From: Comamonas testosteroni | Lineage (GTDB): Bacteria > Pseudomonadota > Gammaproteobacteria > Burkholderiales > Burkholderiaceae_C | NCBI RefSeq assembly: GCF_000761245.1 | Contig: NZ_AWOR01000068.1 | Coordinates: forward strand, 186,001 to 250,000 | Length of the DNA: 64,000 nucleotides | Direction: 5' to 3' | In this document: piece after piece, positions 16,852 to 26,196 of the stretch | How positions within the stretch are numbered: the stretch's first letter is position 1 | Layout of the letters: each line of letters starts with the position of its first letter | The notes under the pieces: generated by a model | Told to the model about the DNA's origin: nothing | What the model saw: the letters and a program-made list of their open reading frames with translations, nothing else | Database searches by the model: none | Translations under genes and position numbers: made by a program

Positions 16852-18831
16852 TTATGGCAAGTCCTTCATGGTCTCGGGATCATTGGCCGGGCGCGGGCCT
16901 ATGGTGCCCAGACGGCTTTTGAGCGACTGAGGCTGGCCGGTGATCAGCGCCGCATAGTTGGTGGTGTTGGAGAGCACCTTCTTCACATAGTCGCGGGTCT
17001 CGCTGAAGGGCACGTTTTCGGCCCAGATGGCGGCATCCAGCGTGGGGCCGTTGCGCCAGTTGCGCGGGCGGCCCGGGCCGGCGTTGTAACCAGCGGCAGC
17101 CAGTGCCATCGAACCCTCGAAGTCATCCAGCGCCAGCTTGAGATAGGAGGTGCCGATGGTGATATTGGTGTCGCGGTCGTTGATCATGTCGGGAGTGAAG
17201 CCCGTCATGCCGATCTTCCTGGCCGTCCAGCGTGCCGTGGCCGGCATCACCTGCATCAGCCCCGAAGCGCCCACGCCCGAGCGGGCATCCATGATGAAGC
17301 GGCTCTCCTGACGGATCAGGCCGTAGACATAGGCCGGGTCCAGTCCGATATTGCGCGACTTGGCCAGCACCGTGTCGTGATAGGGCATGGGAAAGCGCTG
17401 CTTCCAGTCGGCAAAGGTCTTGGTGCGCTCGCTGGTGTTGATGCAGCGATCCCAGACCTGGCGCTCGCAGGCCAGATCGGCGGCCGCATACAGTTCGCGA
17501 TCTTCCATGCCTCCCGGCTGGTGCAGATTGGTGGAGTAGTTCCACTCGCGCACGCCTTCGCTGCGCAGGCCCATGCCAATCGCATACAGGCTGCGGCTCA
17601 GGCCGGGGTTGCTGCGCGCCGCCGCCTTTTCCTGCGCCGTCAACGGTGCGGGCGCGGGCGGCACGGTGATGCGCTGGCCGATTTCCTCCAGCGCCAGCTG
17701 TTCATAGAAGCTGTGGCTGCCGGCCGTGTCCTCCAGCAGTTGCCGGGCTTCGGCCTTTTCCTCAGCATTGGGGCGGCCGGCCAGCATGGCCTTGGCTTTC
17801 CAGTAGGCCCAGGTCGGGTCGGTGCGCTCCGGCCCCATGGCATCGATGGCTCGGCGCACGGCCTTCCAGTCGCCAGCGCGCAACGCGGCACGGGCCTTCC
17901 AGCCCAGCAGGTCGTCGCTCAGGTCCTCGTTGCGGCGCACCTTGCCGAAATAGCTATTGGCATCGGGCGAGAGCTTGAAGGCGGCCTGCTTGCCGGCCAC
18001 GGCCCAGGCCCAGTTGCGCTCCTCGCCGTTGAGCTGGGCGCCCCAGCCGCCGTCGATCTGCGTGGCTGCCGCATCGGGGTCGCTGGCCGCCATGCGGATC
18101 AGGGCCAGCAGGGCCAGCTCCTTGCGTTCGCGCCCGCGTGCCTTGCTCTGGCCTGCCAGGTATTTGGCGGGCGAGGCAAACACCTGCGCCACCTGGTCGG
18201 CCGCTTCGGGAGCGACTATGGCGACCGCATCACGGGCCGCCTTCTGGCGATTGCTTTCGGTGGCCACACGGGCACGGCGCCAGACATCGGCGTCGGTGAT
18301 CAGCTTGTTCGCATACAGCTGGCCGGCGGCCGTGGTGCAGCCGTCATCGGCATCTTTTTGCGCCATCCACAGATCGCGCACCTGCTGGCCCACATTGGGC
18401 GCGCCCCGGCCTTGCAAGGCGTCGGCCAGCAGGGCGTAGCAGGTGACGGACTTGTCGTCGCGCATGCGGAACTTGGGATAGACCTGACTGAAGGTGTTCC
18501 AGTCGCGCTGCTTGCCCAGCAGCAGCAGCCAGTCGTTGCGCAAACGGTCTTCCTGGTAGGTGCCGGCATAGCGGTTCAGAAAGCCCTGGATTTCATCGGG
18601 CGACGCGGTTTCCAGGCGGTTCTTGAGTTCCCAGTAAGCGGCCCAAGGTTCGAGGGGGTGTCCGGCAGCCTGAGGCAGGAGCTGGGTCAGCGCCGTCTGA
18701 TTGCGGCTGCGGAATGCTTTTTGCATGTCCAGCAACACGGCATCGCCCGGGTTCTGTGCCTGCGCAAACGGAGCAGCTACAGTCAGCAGGGAAGCCGCAC
18801 AAAGCGGTGTCAAAATCTTCAGCCAGTGCAT
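16852..18831 (-). CDS. slt: soluble lytic murein transglycosylase
   Basis: A periplasmic enzyme that cleaves peptidoglycan glycan strands, forming 1,6-anhydromuropeptides. It has 659 residues, as expected for the Slt70 type: a signal peptide (to about AQAQ), a long helical superhelix, and a C-terminal GH23 domain with catalytic Glu509 in IRQESRF, then GASGLMQVMPATA and AAGYNAGPGR. Its start codon is only 15 bases from that of the divergent 5-formyl-THF cyclo-ligase, so both promoters must lie inside the opposing coding sequence or overlap. Confidence 0.92.
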   Translation of the reverse strand: MHWLKILTPLCAASLLTVAAPFAQAQNPGDAVLLDMQKAFRSRNQTALTQLLPQAAGHPLEPWAAYWELKNRLETASPDEIQGFLNRYAGTYQEDRLRNDWLLLLGKQRDWNTFSQVYPKFRMRDDKSVTCYALLADALQGRGAPNVGQQVRDLWMAQKDADDGCTTAAGQLYANKLITDADVWRRARVATESNRQKAARDAVAIVAPEAADQVAQVFASPAKYLAGQSKARGRERKELALLALIRMAASDPDAAATQIDGGWGAQLNGEERNWAWAVAGKQAAFKLSPDANSYFGKVRRNEDLSDDLLGWKARAALRAGDWKAVRRAIDAMGPERTDPTWAYWKAKAMLAGRPNAEEKAEARQLLEDTAGSHSFYEQLALEEIGQRITVPPAPAPLTAQEKAAARSNPGLSRSLYAIGMGLRSEGVREWNYSTNLHQPGGMEDRELYAAADLACERQVWDRCINTSERTKTFADWKQRFPMPYHDTVLAKSRNIGLDPAYVYGLIRQESRFIMDARSGVGASGLMQVMPATARWTARKIGMTGFTPDMINDRDTNITIGTSYLKLALDDFEGSMALAAAGYNAGPGRPRNWRNGPTLDAAIWAENVPFSETRDYVKKVLSNTTNYAALITGQPQSLKSRLGTIGPRPANDPETMKDLP

Positions 18832-18846
18832 GGAGGAAATTATCCG

Positions 18847-19419
18847 ATGGACAAAGCAGCGTTACGCCGCAAGTTGATTGAACTGCGCCTCAACCTTCCA
18901 GATCGCCTGCAACGCGCCGATGCGCTGCAGCAGGTGATGCGCTTTTGGCTGATGGAGCGGCCCGATACCGTGATTGGTGCCTACTGGCCCATCAAGGGAG
19001 AGTTCGACCCGCTGCCAGCCCTGCATCGCTGGAAGGAAGATGGCGAGCTACAGGGTACTCCACAAAGGCGCAGAATCGGGCTGCCAGTGATAGACAAACA
19101 GCGCAAGACGCTGAGTTTTCATGCCTGGTACCCCGGTTGCCCGATGGAGGAGGACGCCTATGGCATTCCCAAGCCCAAGGATACCGAACTGCTGGTGCCC
19201 ACGCTGCTGTTTGTCCCCTGCGTAGGTTATGCCGCCGGCGGCTACCGCCTGGGCTATGGCGGCGGCTTCTATGACCGCACGCTGGCCGAGCTGAGCCCGA
19301 GCCCGTTCACCGTGGGCCTGGGCTATACCAATGGCTATGTCGATGACTTCCAGCCCGAGGCCCATGACCTGCCGCTGGACGCCATCCTCAACGACAACGG
19401 CGTGGTCTGGCCCGTCTAG
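18847..19419 (+). CDS. 5-formyltetrahydrofolate cyclo-ligase
   Basis: Converts 5-formyl-THF to 5,10-methenyl-THF with ATP, recycling the stored folate form. It has 190 residues with family motifs: basic N-terminus ALRRKLIELR (phosphate binding), YWPIKGEFDPLP, and the C-terminal GYRLGYGGGFYDRTL with VGLGY. The ATG at 18847 is chosen by length and motif position; the open frame extends far upstream antisense to slt, which is a shadow. Divergent from slt with a 15-base gap. Confidence 0.92.
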   Translation: MDKAALRRKLIELRLNLPDRLQRADALQQVMRFWLMERPDTVIGAYWPIKGEFDPLPALHRWKEDGELQGTPQRRRIGLPVIDKQRKTLSFHAWYPGCPMEEDAYGIPKPKDTELLVPTLLFVPCVGYAAGGYRLGYGGGFYDRTLAELSPSPFTVGLGYTNGYVDDFQPEAHDLPLDAILNDNGVVWPV

Positions 19420-19457
19420 GGGCGTGAACACGCTCCAAACCTTTGTATCGCTTTGAC

Positions 19458-19718
19458 ATGAATCGTCCCCGCAAGAACATTCCCCAGCGTCGCTACCGAG
19501 CGCGCCCTCCGCTGACCGTGATGCAGCTGCCGCTGACTGCGGCAGAGTTGCAGCGGCTGCAAGCCCATATGCGCCGCCATGGCGCGCTCAGCCTGACACC
19601 GCGCCAGCACGATGCGATCTGGGACTTTCTGTTCGAGCGCCCGGAAAGCCAGACCTGGCTGAGCCAGATGACGGCGCAGATTCAGGCCGGGCAGATCGCC
19701 ACGCGGCCCAGCGCCTGA
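19458..19718 (+). CDS. conserved small basic protein of unknown function
   Basis: An 86-residue protein, Arg/Gln-rich at the N-terminus (RPRKNIPQRRYRARPP), then a helical segment LTAAELQRLQAHMRRHGALSL. There is no signal peptide or membrane segment. It is placed 38 bases after the folate enzyme and ends at a strong terminator, so the two may be one operon. No family is recognised with confidence; the codon use is like its neighbours, which supports it being real. Confidence 0.55.
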   Translation: MNRPRKNIPQRRYRARPPLTVMQLPLTAAELQRLQAHMRRHGALSLTPRQHDAIWDFLFERPESQTWLSQMTAQIQAGQIATRPSA

Positions 19719-19730
19719 ATCGGATTCACC

Positions 19731-19760
19731 AAAAAAATGCTCCTTATTAAGGAGCATTTT
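19731..19760. terminator. bidirectional terminator
   Basis: AAAATGCTCCTTA / TAAGGAGCATTTT with A-run before and T-run after, working for the rightward small gene and possibly as back-up for leftward queC. Confidence 0.9.
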
Positions 19761-19771
19761 CCGCATTAAAT

Positions 19772-19831
19772 AAAAGGACTTCAGCGCTTTATCAGCCTGA
19801 AGTCCTTTTTCATCAAGCGCAAGAAGCTATC
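19772..19831 (-). repeat. short variant of the 80-bp element acting as queC terminator
   Basis: On the minus strand it starts GATAGCTTCTTGCGCTTGAT five bases after the queC stop, giving the AGC and GCGC positions of the 80-bp family, then GGACTTCA...TGAAGTCC followed by TTTT. The latter stem is a bidirectional terminator (19772-19811). It looks like a truncated family member reused as a terminator. Confidence 0.65.
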
Positions 19832-19835
19832 AGTT

Positions 19836-20597
19836 TCAAGCCGACTGGCTAGCGCGCCAGTTCTTCCAGCCCGATGCACGCAGCTCGCAGGCCGGGCAGC
19901 TGCCGCAGCCATAGCCCCAGTCGTGCAGCACATCGCGCGTGCCCTGGTAGCAGGTATGGGTCTCGGTGCGAATCAGCTCGACCAATGCGTCGCCACCCAG
20001 GTCGTGCGCCAGTTGCCAGGTCTGGGCCTTGTCCAGCCACATCAGCGGCGTGTCGATGCGCATGCGGCGCTCCAGCCCCAGGTTCAGCGCCAGTTGCTGG
20101 GCCTTCATGGTGTCGTCGCGGCAATCGGGGTAGCCCGAGTAATCGGTCTCGCAGACGCCGGTGACGATCACCGTCAGCCCGCGGCGATAGGCCAGCGCGC
20201 CGGCCAGCGTCAGGAACAGCAGGTTGCGGCCCGGCACAAAGGTGTTGGGCAGGCCGTCGGCCTGCATGGCAAAAGCCACATCCTCGGTCAGGGACGAGCC
20301 GCCGATCTGCTTGAGCACATCGAGCGACAGCACATGGTCCTCGCCCAGACGCGGCGCCCACTGGGCAAAGCGCTCAGCCAGCTGCTCGCGCACGCCTGCG
20401 CGCACCTGCATCTCCACGCTGTGGCGCTGGCCGTAGTCAAAGCCCAGCGTCTCCACGCGCTCGAACATGGCCAGGGCCTGAGCCAGGCAGGTGGTCGAGT
20501 CCTGGCCGCCCGAGAACAGCACCAGAGCGCCCTTGTGGTGACCAGCCCCTGCCACATGCGCGGCCAGGTTTGCAGAAGAAGTGGAAGTATTTGCCAT
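19836..20597 (-). CDS. queC: 7-cyano-7-deazaguanine synthase
   Basis: Makes preQ0 from 7-carboxy-7-deazaguanine, ATP and ammonia, for queuosine in tRNA. The 253-residue protein has the PP-loop ATP motif SGGQDS (29-34), [12 protein letters not shown], and C-terminal zinc ligands Cys231, Cys234, Cys237 in CGSCPAC with Cys216 upstream (ETHTCYQG). The spacing from Cys216 to the CxxCxxC cluster (15) is somewhat long. Other queuosine genes are not in the window. It is divergent from the GST gene. Confidence 0.95.
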   Translation of the reverse strand: MANTSTSSANLAAHVAGAGHHKGALVLFSGGQDSTTCLAQALAMFERVETLGFDYGQRHSVEMQVRAGVREQLAERFAQWAPRLGEDHVLSLDVLKQIGGSSLTEDVAFAMQADGLPNTFVPGRNLLFLTLAGALAYRRGLTVIVTGVCETDYSGYPDCRDDTMKAQQLALNLGLERRMRIDTPLMWLDKAQTWQLAHDLGGDALVELIRTETHTCYQGTRDVLHDWGYGCGSCPACELRASGWKNWRASQSA

Positions 20598-20711
20598 AGT
20601 GGTGCAATTACATCATCAGCCGCAGCGCCCCGTGCAGGACTGTGGAATCCACACACAGACCGCCCGCCCCAAGCTTGATAAGCTGCTCGGCAAACCACAC
20701 AGGAGTCCGCC

Positions 20712-21392
20712 ATGAAGCTCTATATCGGCAACAAGAATTACTCGTCCTGGTCCATGCGGCCCTGGGTGCTGATGCGCCAAAGCGGCATCAGCTTCGAAGA
20801 GCTCACACTGCGCTTTGACAGCTTTGCGCCCGACTCCAGCTTCAAGCTGCAGGCGCTGGCACTCGCCCCCACCGGCAAGGTGCCACTGCTGGTCGATGAA
20901 GGGCTGATCATCTGGGACAGCCTGGCCATCTGCGAATACCTGGCCGAGCGCTTTCCCGACAAGCATCTGTGGCCGCAGACCGTGGCCCAGCGCGCCCGCG
21001 CGCGCAGCCTGGTGGCGCAGATGCACAGCGGCTTCGGTGCGCTGCGCAGCTTCTGCCCCATGAATATCGAAGCCCAGCTGCAGGAGACCGGCGCCAGGCT
21101 CTGGGCCGAGCATGCCGATCTGCGCAGCGATGTCCAGCAGCTCGAAGAACTCTGGACCCCGCTGCTGAGCGCCGCCAGCGGCCCCATGCTGTTTGACCAG
21201 TTCAGCATTGCCGATGCCTTTTTTGCACCGGTGTGCATGCGCATCAACAGCTACGGCCTGCCGACCTCTGCCCCGGTACGCGCCTATGTGCAGCGCATCA
21301 CCCAGCTGCCCGCCACCCAGGAATGGATTCAGGCCGCTTTGGCCGAGCAGGACTTTCTGCAGTTCGAAGAGCCTTATCGCCAGCAGCGCTGA
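20712..21392 (+). CDS. glutathione S-transferase family protein
   Basis: A 226-residue soluble GST: an N-terminal thioredoxin-like domain starting [18 protein letters not shown], with Ser or Tyr near residues 10-13 as the likely glutathione-activating position, GKVPLLVD (cis-Pro) and [12 protein letters not shown], then a helical C-terminal domain. The opening resembles the YfcF-like group. CAGGAG precedes the ATG. The physiological substrate is unknown. It is followed by cca at a 59-base distance, possibly cotranscribed. Confidence 0.88.
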   Translation: MKLYIGNKNYSSWSMRPWVLMRQSGISFEELTLRFDSFAPDSSFKLQALALAPTGKVPLLVDEGLIIWDSLAICEYLAERFPDKHLWPQTVAQRARARSLVAQMHSGFGALRSFCPMNIEAQLQETGARLWAEHADLRSDVQQLEELWTPLLSAASGPMLFDQFSIADAFFAPVCMRINSYGLPTSAPVRAYVQRITQLPATQEWIQAALAEQDFLQFEEPYRQQR

Positions 21393-21451
21393 GTCCGCAA
21401 TCCCGCGATTGCGGTATCTGCAGGCCGCACCGCAGCCACTACCATTGCAGC

Positions 21452-22714
21452 ATGAGTGAATTCAAGGTTTTCAAGGTAGGCGGTGCGGTGCGCGATGCAT
21501 TGCTGGGCCTGCCCGTCAACGATACGGACTGGGTGGTGGTTGGCGCCACGCCGGAGCAGATGAGCGCGCGCGGCTTCGTGCCCGTGGGACGCGACTTTCC
21601 GGTGTTTCTGCACCCCCAGACCCATGAGGAATATGCGCTGGCACGCACCGAGCGCAAGAACGGCATGGGCTATCGCGGTTTTGTGGTCCACACCGCCGCC
21701 GATGTGACGCTGGAAGAAGATCTGGCGCGGCGCGATCTCACCATCAACTCCATCGCCGCTCCTGCGGACTGGACAGGCAACGGCGACCTCGAAGACCTGG
21801 TGGACCCCTATCGCGGCCAGCAGGATCTGAAGGATCGCGTGCTGCGCCATGTGACCGATGCCTTCCGCGAAGACCCGGTACGCATTCTGCGTCTGGCCCG
21901 CTTTGCGGCGCGCTTCACCGATTTTTCCGTCGCGCCCGAGACCATGGAACTCATGCACGAGATGGTGGCGGCCGGCGAGGTCGATGCCCTGGTGCCCGAG
22001 CGTGTGTGGCAGGAAATCAGCCGCGGCCTGATGGAGGCCCAGCCCTCGCGCATGTTCAGCATCCTGCGCGAATGCGGAGCTCTGGCCCGGCTGCTGCCCG
22101 AGCTCGACAAGCTCTGGGGCGTGCCCCAGCGCGCCGAATACCACCCCGAGATCGATTGCGGCGTGCATGCCATGATGGTGCTGGACATGTCGGCCCGCTT
22201 GCAGGCACCGCTGTCCGTGCGCTTTGCCTGCCTGTGCCATGACTTCGGCAAAGGCACCACGCCGGCCGATGTGCTGCCCCGCCATATCGGCCACGAACAG
22301 CGCAGCGCCCGCCTGCTGCTGCAGGTCTGCGAGCGCTGGCGCGTGCCCAACGACTGCAAGGAGCTGGCCGAGGTCGTGGCGCGCGAGCATGGCAACATCC
22401 ATCGCAGCCACGAACTCAACGCCGCCGCCCTGCTGCGCCTGCTGGAGCGCTGCGATGCCATACGCAAGCCCCAGCGCTTCGAGGAAGCCTTGCAGGCCTG
22501 CGAGTGCGACGCGCGCGGCCGGCTGGGTTTTGAAGAGGCGGCCTACCCGCAGCGCCCGCGCCTGGGCAGTGCCCTGAAGGCGGCACTTGACGTGGAAACC
22601 GCTCCCGTTGCCCAGGCCGCAGCGCAGCGCGGCCTCAAGGGCAAGGCCATTGGCGACGCAGTGAGCAAGGCTCGCGAGCAGGCGATTGCCGCCTATCTGG
22701 AAGGCGGCGCCTAG
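21452..22714 (+). CDS. cca: multifunctional CCA-adding tRNA nucleotidyltransferase with HD domain
   Basis: Adds or repairs the 3' CCA of tRNA. The 420-residue class II enzyme begins with FKVGGAVRD (residues 7-15) and the metal ligands Asp24 and Asp26 in [17 protein letters not shown] and the nucleotide-selecting [16 protein letters not shown] follow. The C-terminal HD phosphohydrolase domain shows CLCHDFGKG, as in the gamma/beta-proteobacterial form with 2',3'-cyclic phosphodiesterase activity. The ATG at 21452 is 59 bases after the GST gene. A GC stem (GGCCGG/CCGGCC, about 22748-22765) with a short T-run lies just downstream. Confidence 0.95.
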   Translation: MSEFKVFKVGGAVRDALLGLPVNDTDWVVVGATPEQMSARGFVPVGRDFPVFLHPQTHEEYALARTERKNGMGYRGFVVHTAADVTLEEDLARRDLTINSIAAPADWTGNGDLEDLVDPYRGQQDLKDRVLRHVTDAFREDPVRILRLARFAARFTDFSVAPETMELMHEMVAAGEVDALVPERVWQEISRGLMEAQPSRMFSILRECGALARLLPELDKLWGVPQRAEYHPEIDCGVHAMMVLDMSARLQAPLSVRFACLCHDFGKGTTPADVLPRHIGHEQRSARLLLQVCERWRVPNDCKELAEVVAREHGNIHRSHELNAAALLRLLERCDAIRKPQRFEEALQACECDARGRLGFEEAAYPQRPRLGSALKAALDVETAPVAQAAAQRGLKGKAIGDAVSKAREQAIAAYLEGGA

Positions 22715-23015
22715 CCAGCTGGCACCAGCTGATGCGCCAGGAACCGGGCCGGTCTTTAGCCGGCCTTTCGAATGTGCGCCAGCGACTGCATCCCGATACC
22801 GGGCCCGGATGGACCCGTCTTGAGCTGGGTCAAAGAATGTATGCTGCAGCCATTGCACAGTATGAACAGGCTGCGGCGGTTAGCCCCGTCAAGGCCATGG
22901 CACCGGGTCACCCAACCTGCGTGCAACACCCATGTCATACCGACATGGTTCTTTGACGGGCAAGTGTCCGGCCTACAGGTCTGGGCCTTGCCTTCTACTT
23001 CAAGGAGGTGCTCTG
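22715..23015 (+). promoter_or_regulatory. 301-base gap before the alcohol dehydrogenase, with a perfect inverted repeat
   Basis: After the weak cca terminator the gap holds CCATGTC-ATACC-GACATGG (22930-22948), a perfect 7-bp inverted repeat 68 bp upstream of the adh start, a plausible operator. TTGACG at 22953-22958 follows it. No convincing gene lies here. Confidence 0.45.
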
Positions 23016-24050
23016 ATGTCCTTACCCCAGACCATGAAAGCCGCCGTGGTGCGTTCCTTCGGGAAACCGCTCACGATTGAAGAAATGCCGGTGCCCCGAC
23101 CGGCAGATGATCAGATCCTGGTCAAGATCGCGGCTTCCGGCGTCTGCCACACCGATCTGCATGCGGCCGAAGGCGACTGGCCTGTCAAGCCTCATCCGCC
23201 CTTCATTCCCGGCCACGAGGGCGTGGGCTATGTGGCTGCGGTGGGCAAGAACGTCAAGCATGTCAAGGAAGGCGATCGCGTGGGCGTGCCCTGGCTGCAC
23301 AGCGCCTGCGGCTTCTGCCGCCACTGCATCGGCGGCTGGGAAACCTTGTGCGAATCTCAGACCAATACCGGCTATTCGGTCAACGGCGGCTTTGCCGACT
23401 ACGCACTGGCCGATCCCAACTATGTGGGCCATCTGCCGTCCAACGTGAGCTTTATCGACGTCGCTCCCGTGCTCTGCGCCGGGGTCACGGTGTACAAGGG
23501 GCTGAAAGTCACCGATGCCAAGCCCGGCGACTGGGTGGTGATTTCTGGCATCGGCGGCCTGGGCCATATGGCCGTGCAATATGCCAAGGCCATGGGCTTC
23601 AACGTCGCGGCCGTCGACATCGATGACAGCAAGCTCGCTCTGGCGCGTCAGCTGGGCGCCACCGTCACTGTCAACGCAAAGACCACCGATCCGGCGGCCT
23701 ATCTGCAAAGAGAGATTGAAGGCGCCCATGGCGTGCTGGTCACCGCCGTGTCGCCCAAGGCTTTCGAGCAGGCGCTGGGCATGGTGCGCCGCGGCGGCAC
23801 GATTTCGCTCAACGGCCTGCCACCTGGCGATTTTCCGCTGCCGATCTTCTCCATGGTGCTCAAGGGCATCACGGTACGCGGCTCCATCGTCGGCACGCGC
23901 CTGGATCTGCAGGAGTCGCTGGACTTTGCTGCTCAGGGCAAGGTCAAGGCCACCGTATCCACCGACAAGCTGGAAAACATCAACGACATCTTTGCCCGCA
24001 TGCACGAAGGCAAGATCGAAGGCCGCGTGGTGCTGGACATCGCCGCCTGA
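23016..24050 (+). CDS. adhP: zinc-dependent alcohol dehydrogenase (AdhP-like)
   Basis: NAD-dependent oxidation of primary alcohols, or aldehyde reduction, in the cytoplasm. The 344-residue medium-chain dehydrogenase has catalytic zinc ligands Cys44 (GVCHTD) and His67-Glu68 (GHEGVGYV), four structural-zinc cysteines at 98, 101, 104 and 112 (CGFCRHCIGGWETLC), and the Rossmann GIGGLGHMAVQYAK. The start at 23016 is preceded by AAGGAGG at 23002-23008. An inverted repeat upstream suggests specific control. Length and motifs match bacterial propanol-preferring ADHs. Confidence 0.92.
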   Translation: MSLPQTMKAAVVRSFGKPLTIEEMPVPRPADDQILVKIAASGVCHTDLHAAEGDWPVKPHPPFIPGHEGVGYVAAVGKNVKHVKEGDRVGVPWLHSACGFCRHCIGGWETLCESQTNTGYSVNGGFADYALADPNYVGHLPSNVSFIDVAPVLCAGVTVYKGLKVTDAKPGDWVVISGIGGLGHMAVQYAKAMGFNVAAVDIDDSKLALARQLGATVTVNAKTTDPAAYLQREIEGAHGVLVTAVSPKAFEQALGMVRRGGTISLNGLPPGDFPLPIFSMVLKGITVRGSIVGTRLDLQESLDFAAQGKVKATVSTDKLENINDIFARMHEGKIEGRVVLDIAA

Positions 24051-24058
24051 GAGCCTGA

Positions 24059-24079
24059 CCGGCCCCGAGCCGGGGCCGG
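24059..24079. terminator. GC stem between adhP and trxC
   Basis: CCGGCCCC / GGGGCCGG, a strong stem between two convergent genes. Neither side has a T-run, so intrinsic termination is doubtful. Confidence 0.45.
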
Positions 24080-24111
24080 GTGAGCAGGCCCGGCTCCCGC
24101 GAAACCACCGC

Positions 24112-24546
24112 TCAGATCACCGAGCGCACCCATCGCACGATCTCCGAGGCCGGCAGTGCCCCGGAGATGCGGGCCAGCTCCTTGCCTTCCCTGAAGATCA
24201 CCATGGTCGGAATGCTGCGGATGCCCAAGGGTGCTGCGGCCTGCGGGTAAGCCTCGGTATCGAGCTTGGCCAGTTGCGCCTGCCCCGCCAGCTGCTGCGC
24301 CGCCTGGGCAAAGGCGGGCGCCATCATGCGGCAGGGGCCGCACCAGGGGGCCCAGAAATCCACGACCACCGGCACTTGGCTGCGCCCGGTGTGCCGGGCA
24401 AAGCTGTCGTTGTCCAGTGCCACGGGCTCGCCCGTCACCAGAGCCTGGTGGCAGCTGCCGCAGTCAGGCTGATTGCCCAGTTGCTCTTTGGCGATGCGAT
24501 TGGTGGTGTGGCAATGAGGACAGACGTAGTGCAGGGATTCGGACAC
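24112..24546 (-). CDS. trxC: thioredoxin 2
   Basis: A cytoplasmic disulfide reductase of the TrxC type: 144 residues with an N-terminal zinc finger (Cys9, Cys12, Cys29, Cys32 in YVCPHC and DCGSC) followed by the thioredoxin fold with active site WAPWCGPC (Cys69, Cys72) and cis-Pro in IPTMVIF. The start is a GTG with AAAGG upstream; a frame extension to 24678 carries no known domain. TrxC is oxidative-stress linked in enterobacteria; no regulator site is recognised here. Confidence 0.92.
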   Translation of the reverse strand: MSESLHYVCPHCHTTNRIAKEQLGNQPDCGSCHQALVTGEPVALDNDSFARHTGRSQVPVVVDFWAPWCGPCRMMAPAFAQAAQQLAGQAQLAKLDTEAYPQAAAPLGIRSIPTMVIFREGKELARISGALPASEIVRWVRSVI

Positions 24547-24754
24547 AGGGGCAACCTTTCTAGGTTTTACGCAAACAGGAATGCGACAACGGCCCGTCTC
24601 CAGAGACAGTCGCCTTGCCTGAACCCGCTCGCGTAAGTCGTACTTTCTTTGGCAATGCCTGACAGTGCCAGCAGGCACTGCTCGGGCTCAGGCCCGTATG
24701 TGCAGCCAAAGCCTGCAGATTCAAGTCGGCCAGCCTCAGAACGTGTCTACGACC

Positions 24755-24955
24755 TCAGAGCTTCACAAAGCGGGCAATCAGCGCGGCCACCACACTGAGC
24801 AGCACCGTGCTGGCCACCGGCAGGAAGAACTCCTTGCCGAACAGGCGAAAGCGGAAGTCGCCAGGCAAGCGCCCCAGCCCTATGCGCTGCAGCCAGCCGT
24901 GCAGCCCGTTGACGAGCAACAGGGCCAGAAAAATGACGATCAACCAGCGAATCAT
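24755..24955 (-). CDS. DUF2905 small membrane protein
   Basis: A 66-residue protein with two hydrophobic segments flanking the conserved LGRLPGDFRF loop, the DUF2905 signature; its length matches this family. The ATG at 24955 starts directly before the first membrane segment. Function unknown. The 208-base gap towards trxC contains CAGTGCC-AGCA-GGCACTG (about 24664-24681), a stem-loop that may end its transcript. Confidence 0.75.
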   Translation of the reverse strand: MIRWLIVIFLALLLVNGLHGWLQRIGLGRLPGDFRFRLFGKEFFLPVASTVLLSVVAALIARFVKL

Positions 24956-25163
24956 GAGGCCGCAAGTATAGAGGCCTGCCGTGCTGACGGCCTGAGCGCC
25001 CATGCTGGCAGACAGCCATTCCGTTTATGCATGACATGCTTCCCAAAGATTGATTGACCTCAACTCCCCCCTCTGCCCATGATGTCCAAGCCCTGCGCCA
25101 TGCAGGGACCGGGCCCTTGCGTCTGCCGTCACGGCCCGCCAACTACAAACAACGAGACATACC

Positions 25164-26150
25164 GTGCCCCTGACCTTCTCACGCAAACAGATTCTTCTGA
25201 GCGCAGCGCTGCTCGGCGCCTGCCTGGCCCTGCCGGCAGCCGCCGACAGCTTCCCCAATCGCCCACTCAAGCTGGTCGTGCCCTTCTCGCCCGGCGGCAA
25301 TACCGATGTCGTGGCGCGCCTGGTCGGCCAGGGTCTGGCCGAGGCGCTGGGCCAGCCGGTCGTGGTGGAGAACGTCCCCGGAGCCAACGGTGCCATCGGT
25401 GCCAGCCGCGTCGCAGCCGCCGCCAATGACGGCTACACCCTGCTGTTCGGCACGGCGGGCACGCAGGCCATCAATCCCAGCCTGTACCGCAATCTCAGCG
25501 AGAAAAGCCTGGACGACTTCGAGTACGTGGCTCTGGTGACCTCGATTCCCAATGTGCTGGTGGTCAACGAGTCGAAAACGCCGGTCAAATCGGTGGCCGA
25601 GCTGGTGAGCTACGCGCGCGAGCGCCGCGCCGGGATGAGCTATGGCTCGCCGGGCATGGGCTCCACCGTGCATCTGTCGGGTGAGCTGCTCAAGAGCGCC
25701 GCCAAACTGGACCTGGTTCACGCGCCCTACAAGGGCAGCGCTCCGGCACTGACCGATCTGATCGGCGGCCAGATTGATTTCATCTTCGAGAACATCACGC
25801 CGGCGCTGCCCTTCATCCAGGGCGGCAAGCTCAAGGCGCTGGCCGTGACCTCGGCCGAGCGCCTGCCGATGTTGCCCCAGGTCCCGACCATGAAGGAAAG
25901 CGGCTTTCCGTCCTTTGTCACTGCCACCTGGAACGGCGTGCTGGCGCCCAAGGGAACGCCGCGCGCCGTGGTCCAGCGCCTGGAAGCGGCCACGCTCAAG
26001 GTGGCCAGCAGCCCCGAGTTCAAGGCCAGGGTCGCGGCCCTGGGTGGCGAGCCTCGCCTGCTCGGCTCAAGCGCGTTCCGCGACTTCACGCGCACCGAGT
26101 ACAAGCACTGGGGCAGCATCATCCAGGCCGCCAGACTGGAAAAGCAGTAA
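25164..26150 (+). CDS. Bug-family tripartite-tricarboxylate-type solute-binding protein
   Basis: A 328-residue periplasmic binding protein of the TctC/Bug family. Signal peptide to LPAAADS; family blocks RPLKLVVPFSPGGNTDVVAR, GANGAIGASRVA and DGYTLLFG, with later VTSAERLPMLPQVPTMKESG. Such proteins bind small carboxylates, amides or aromatic acids and may work with unlinked TctAB permeases or as sensors. It starts with GTG and is an orphan with no permease or catabolic gene adjacent. The ligand cannot be inferred. Confidence 0.88.
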   Translation: MPLTFSRKQILLSAALLGACLALPAAADSFPNRPLKLVVPFSPGGNTDVVARLVGQGLAEALGQPVVVENVPGANGAIGASRVAAAANDGYTLLFGTAGTQAINPSLYRNLSEKSLDDFEYVALVTSIPNVLVVNESKTPVKSVAELVSYARERRAGMSYGSPGMGSTVHLSGELLKSAAKLDLVHAPYKGSAPALTDLIGGQIDFIFENITPALPFIQGGKLKALAVTSAERLPMLPQVPTMKESGFPSFVTATWNGVLAPKGTPRAVVQRLEAATLKVASSPEFKARVAALGGEPRLLGSSAFRDFTRTEYKHWGSIIQAARLEKQ

Positions 26151-26169
26151 ACGCGCCAGACACGCAGAC

Positions 26170-26196
26170 GCTATAGCCGCTACAGCCGCTATAGCC
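26170..26196. repeat. three tandem 9-mers at the end of the MidA-like gene
   Basis: GCTATAGCC, GCTACAGCC, GCTATAGCC in tandem, overlapping the stop codon of the minus-strand methyltransferase gene. GCTATAGC is itself palindromic. Confidence 0.7.

Noticed and set aside
16747-18846. Long plus-strand extension of the 5-formyl-THF cyclo-ligase frame
   Set aside because: It is antisense to slt and runs through the slt terminator; the true protein starts at 18847 with a normal family length.
22880-22930. Possible sigma-54 promoter (TGGCACCGGG...) before adhP
   Set aside because: The GC doublet does not fall at the required distance from the GG, so the -24/-12 pattern is not met.
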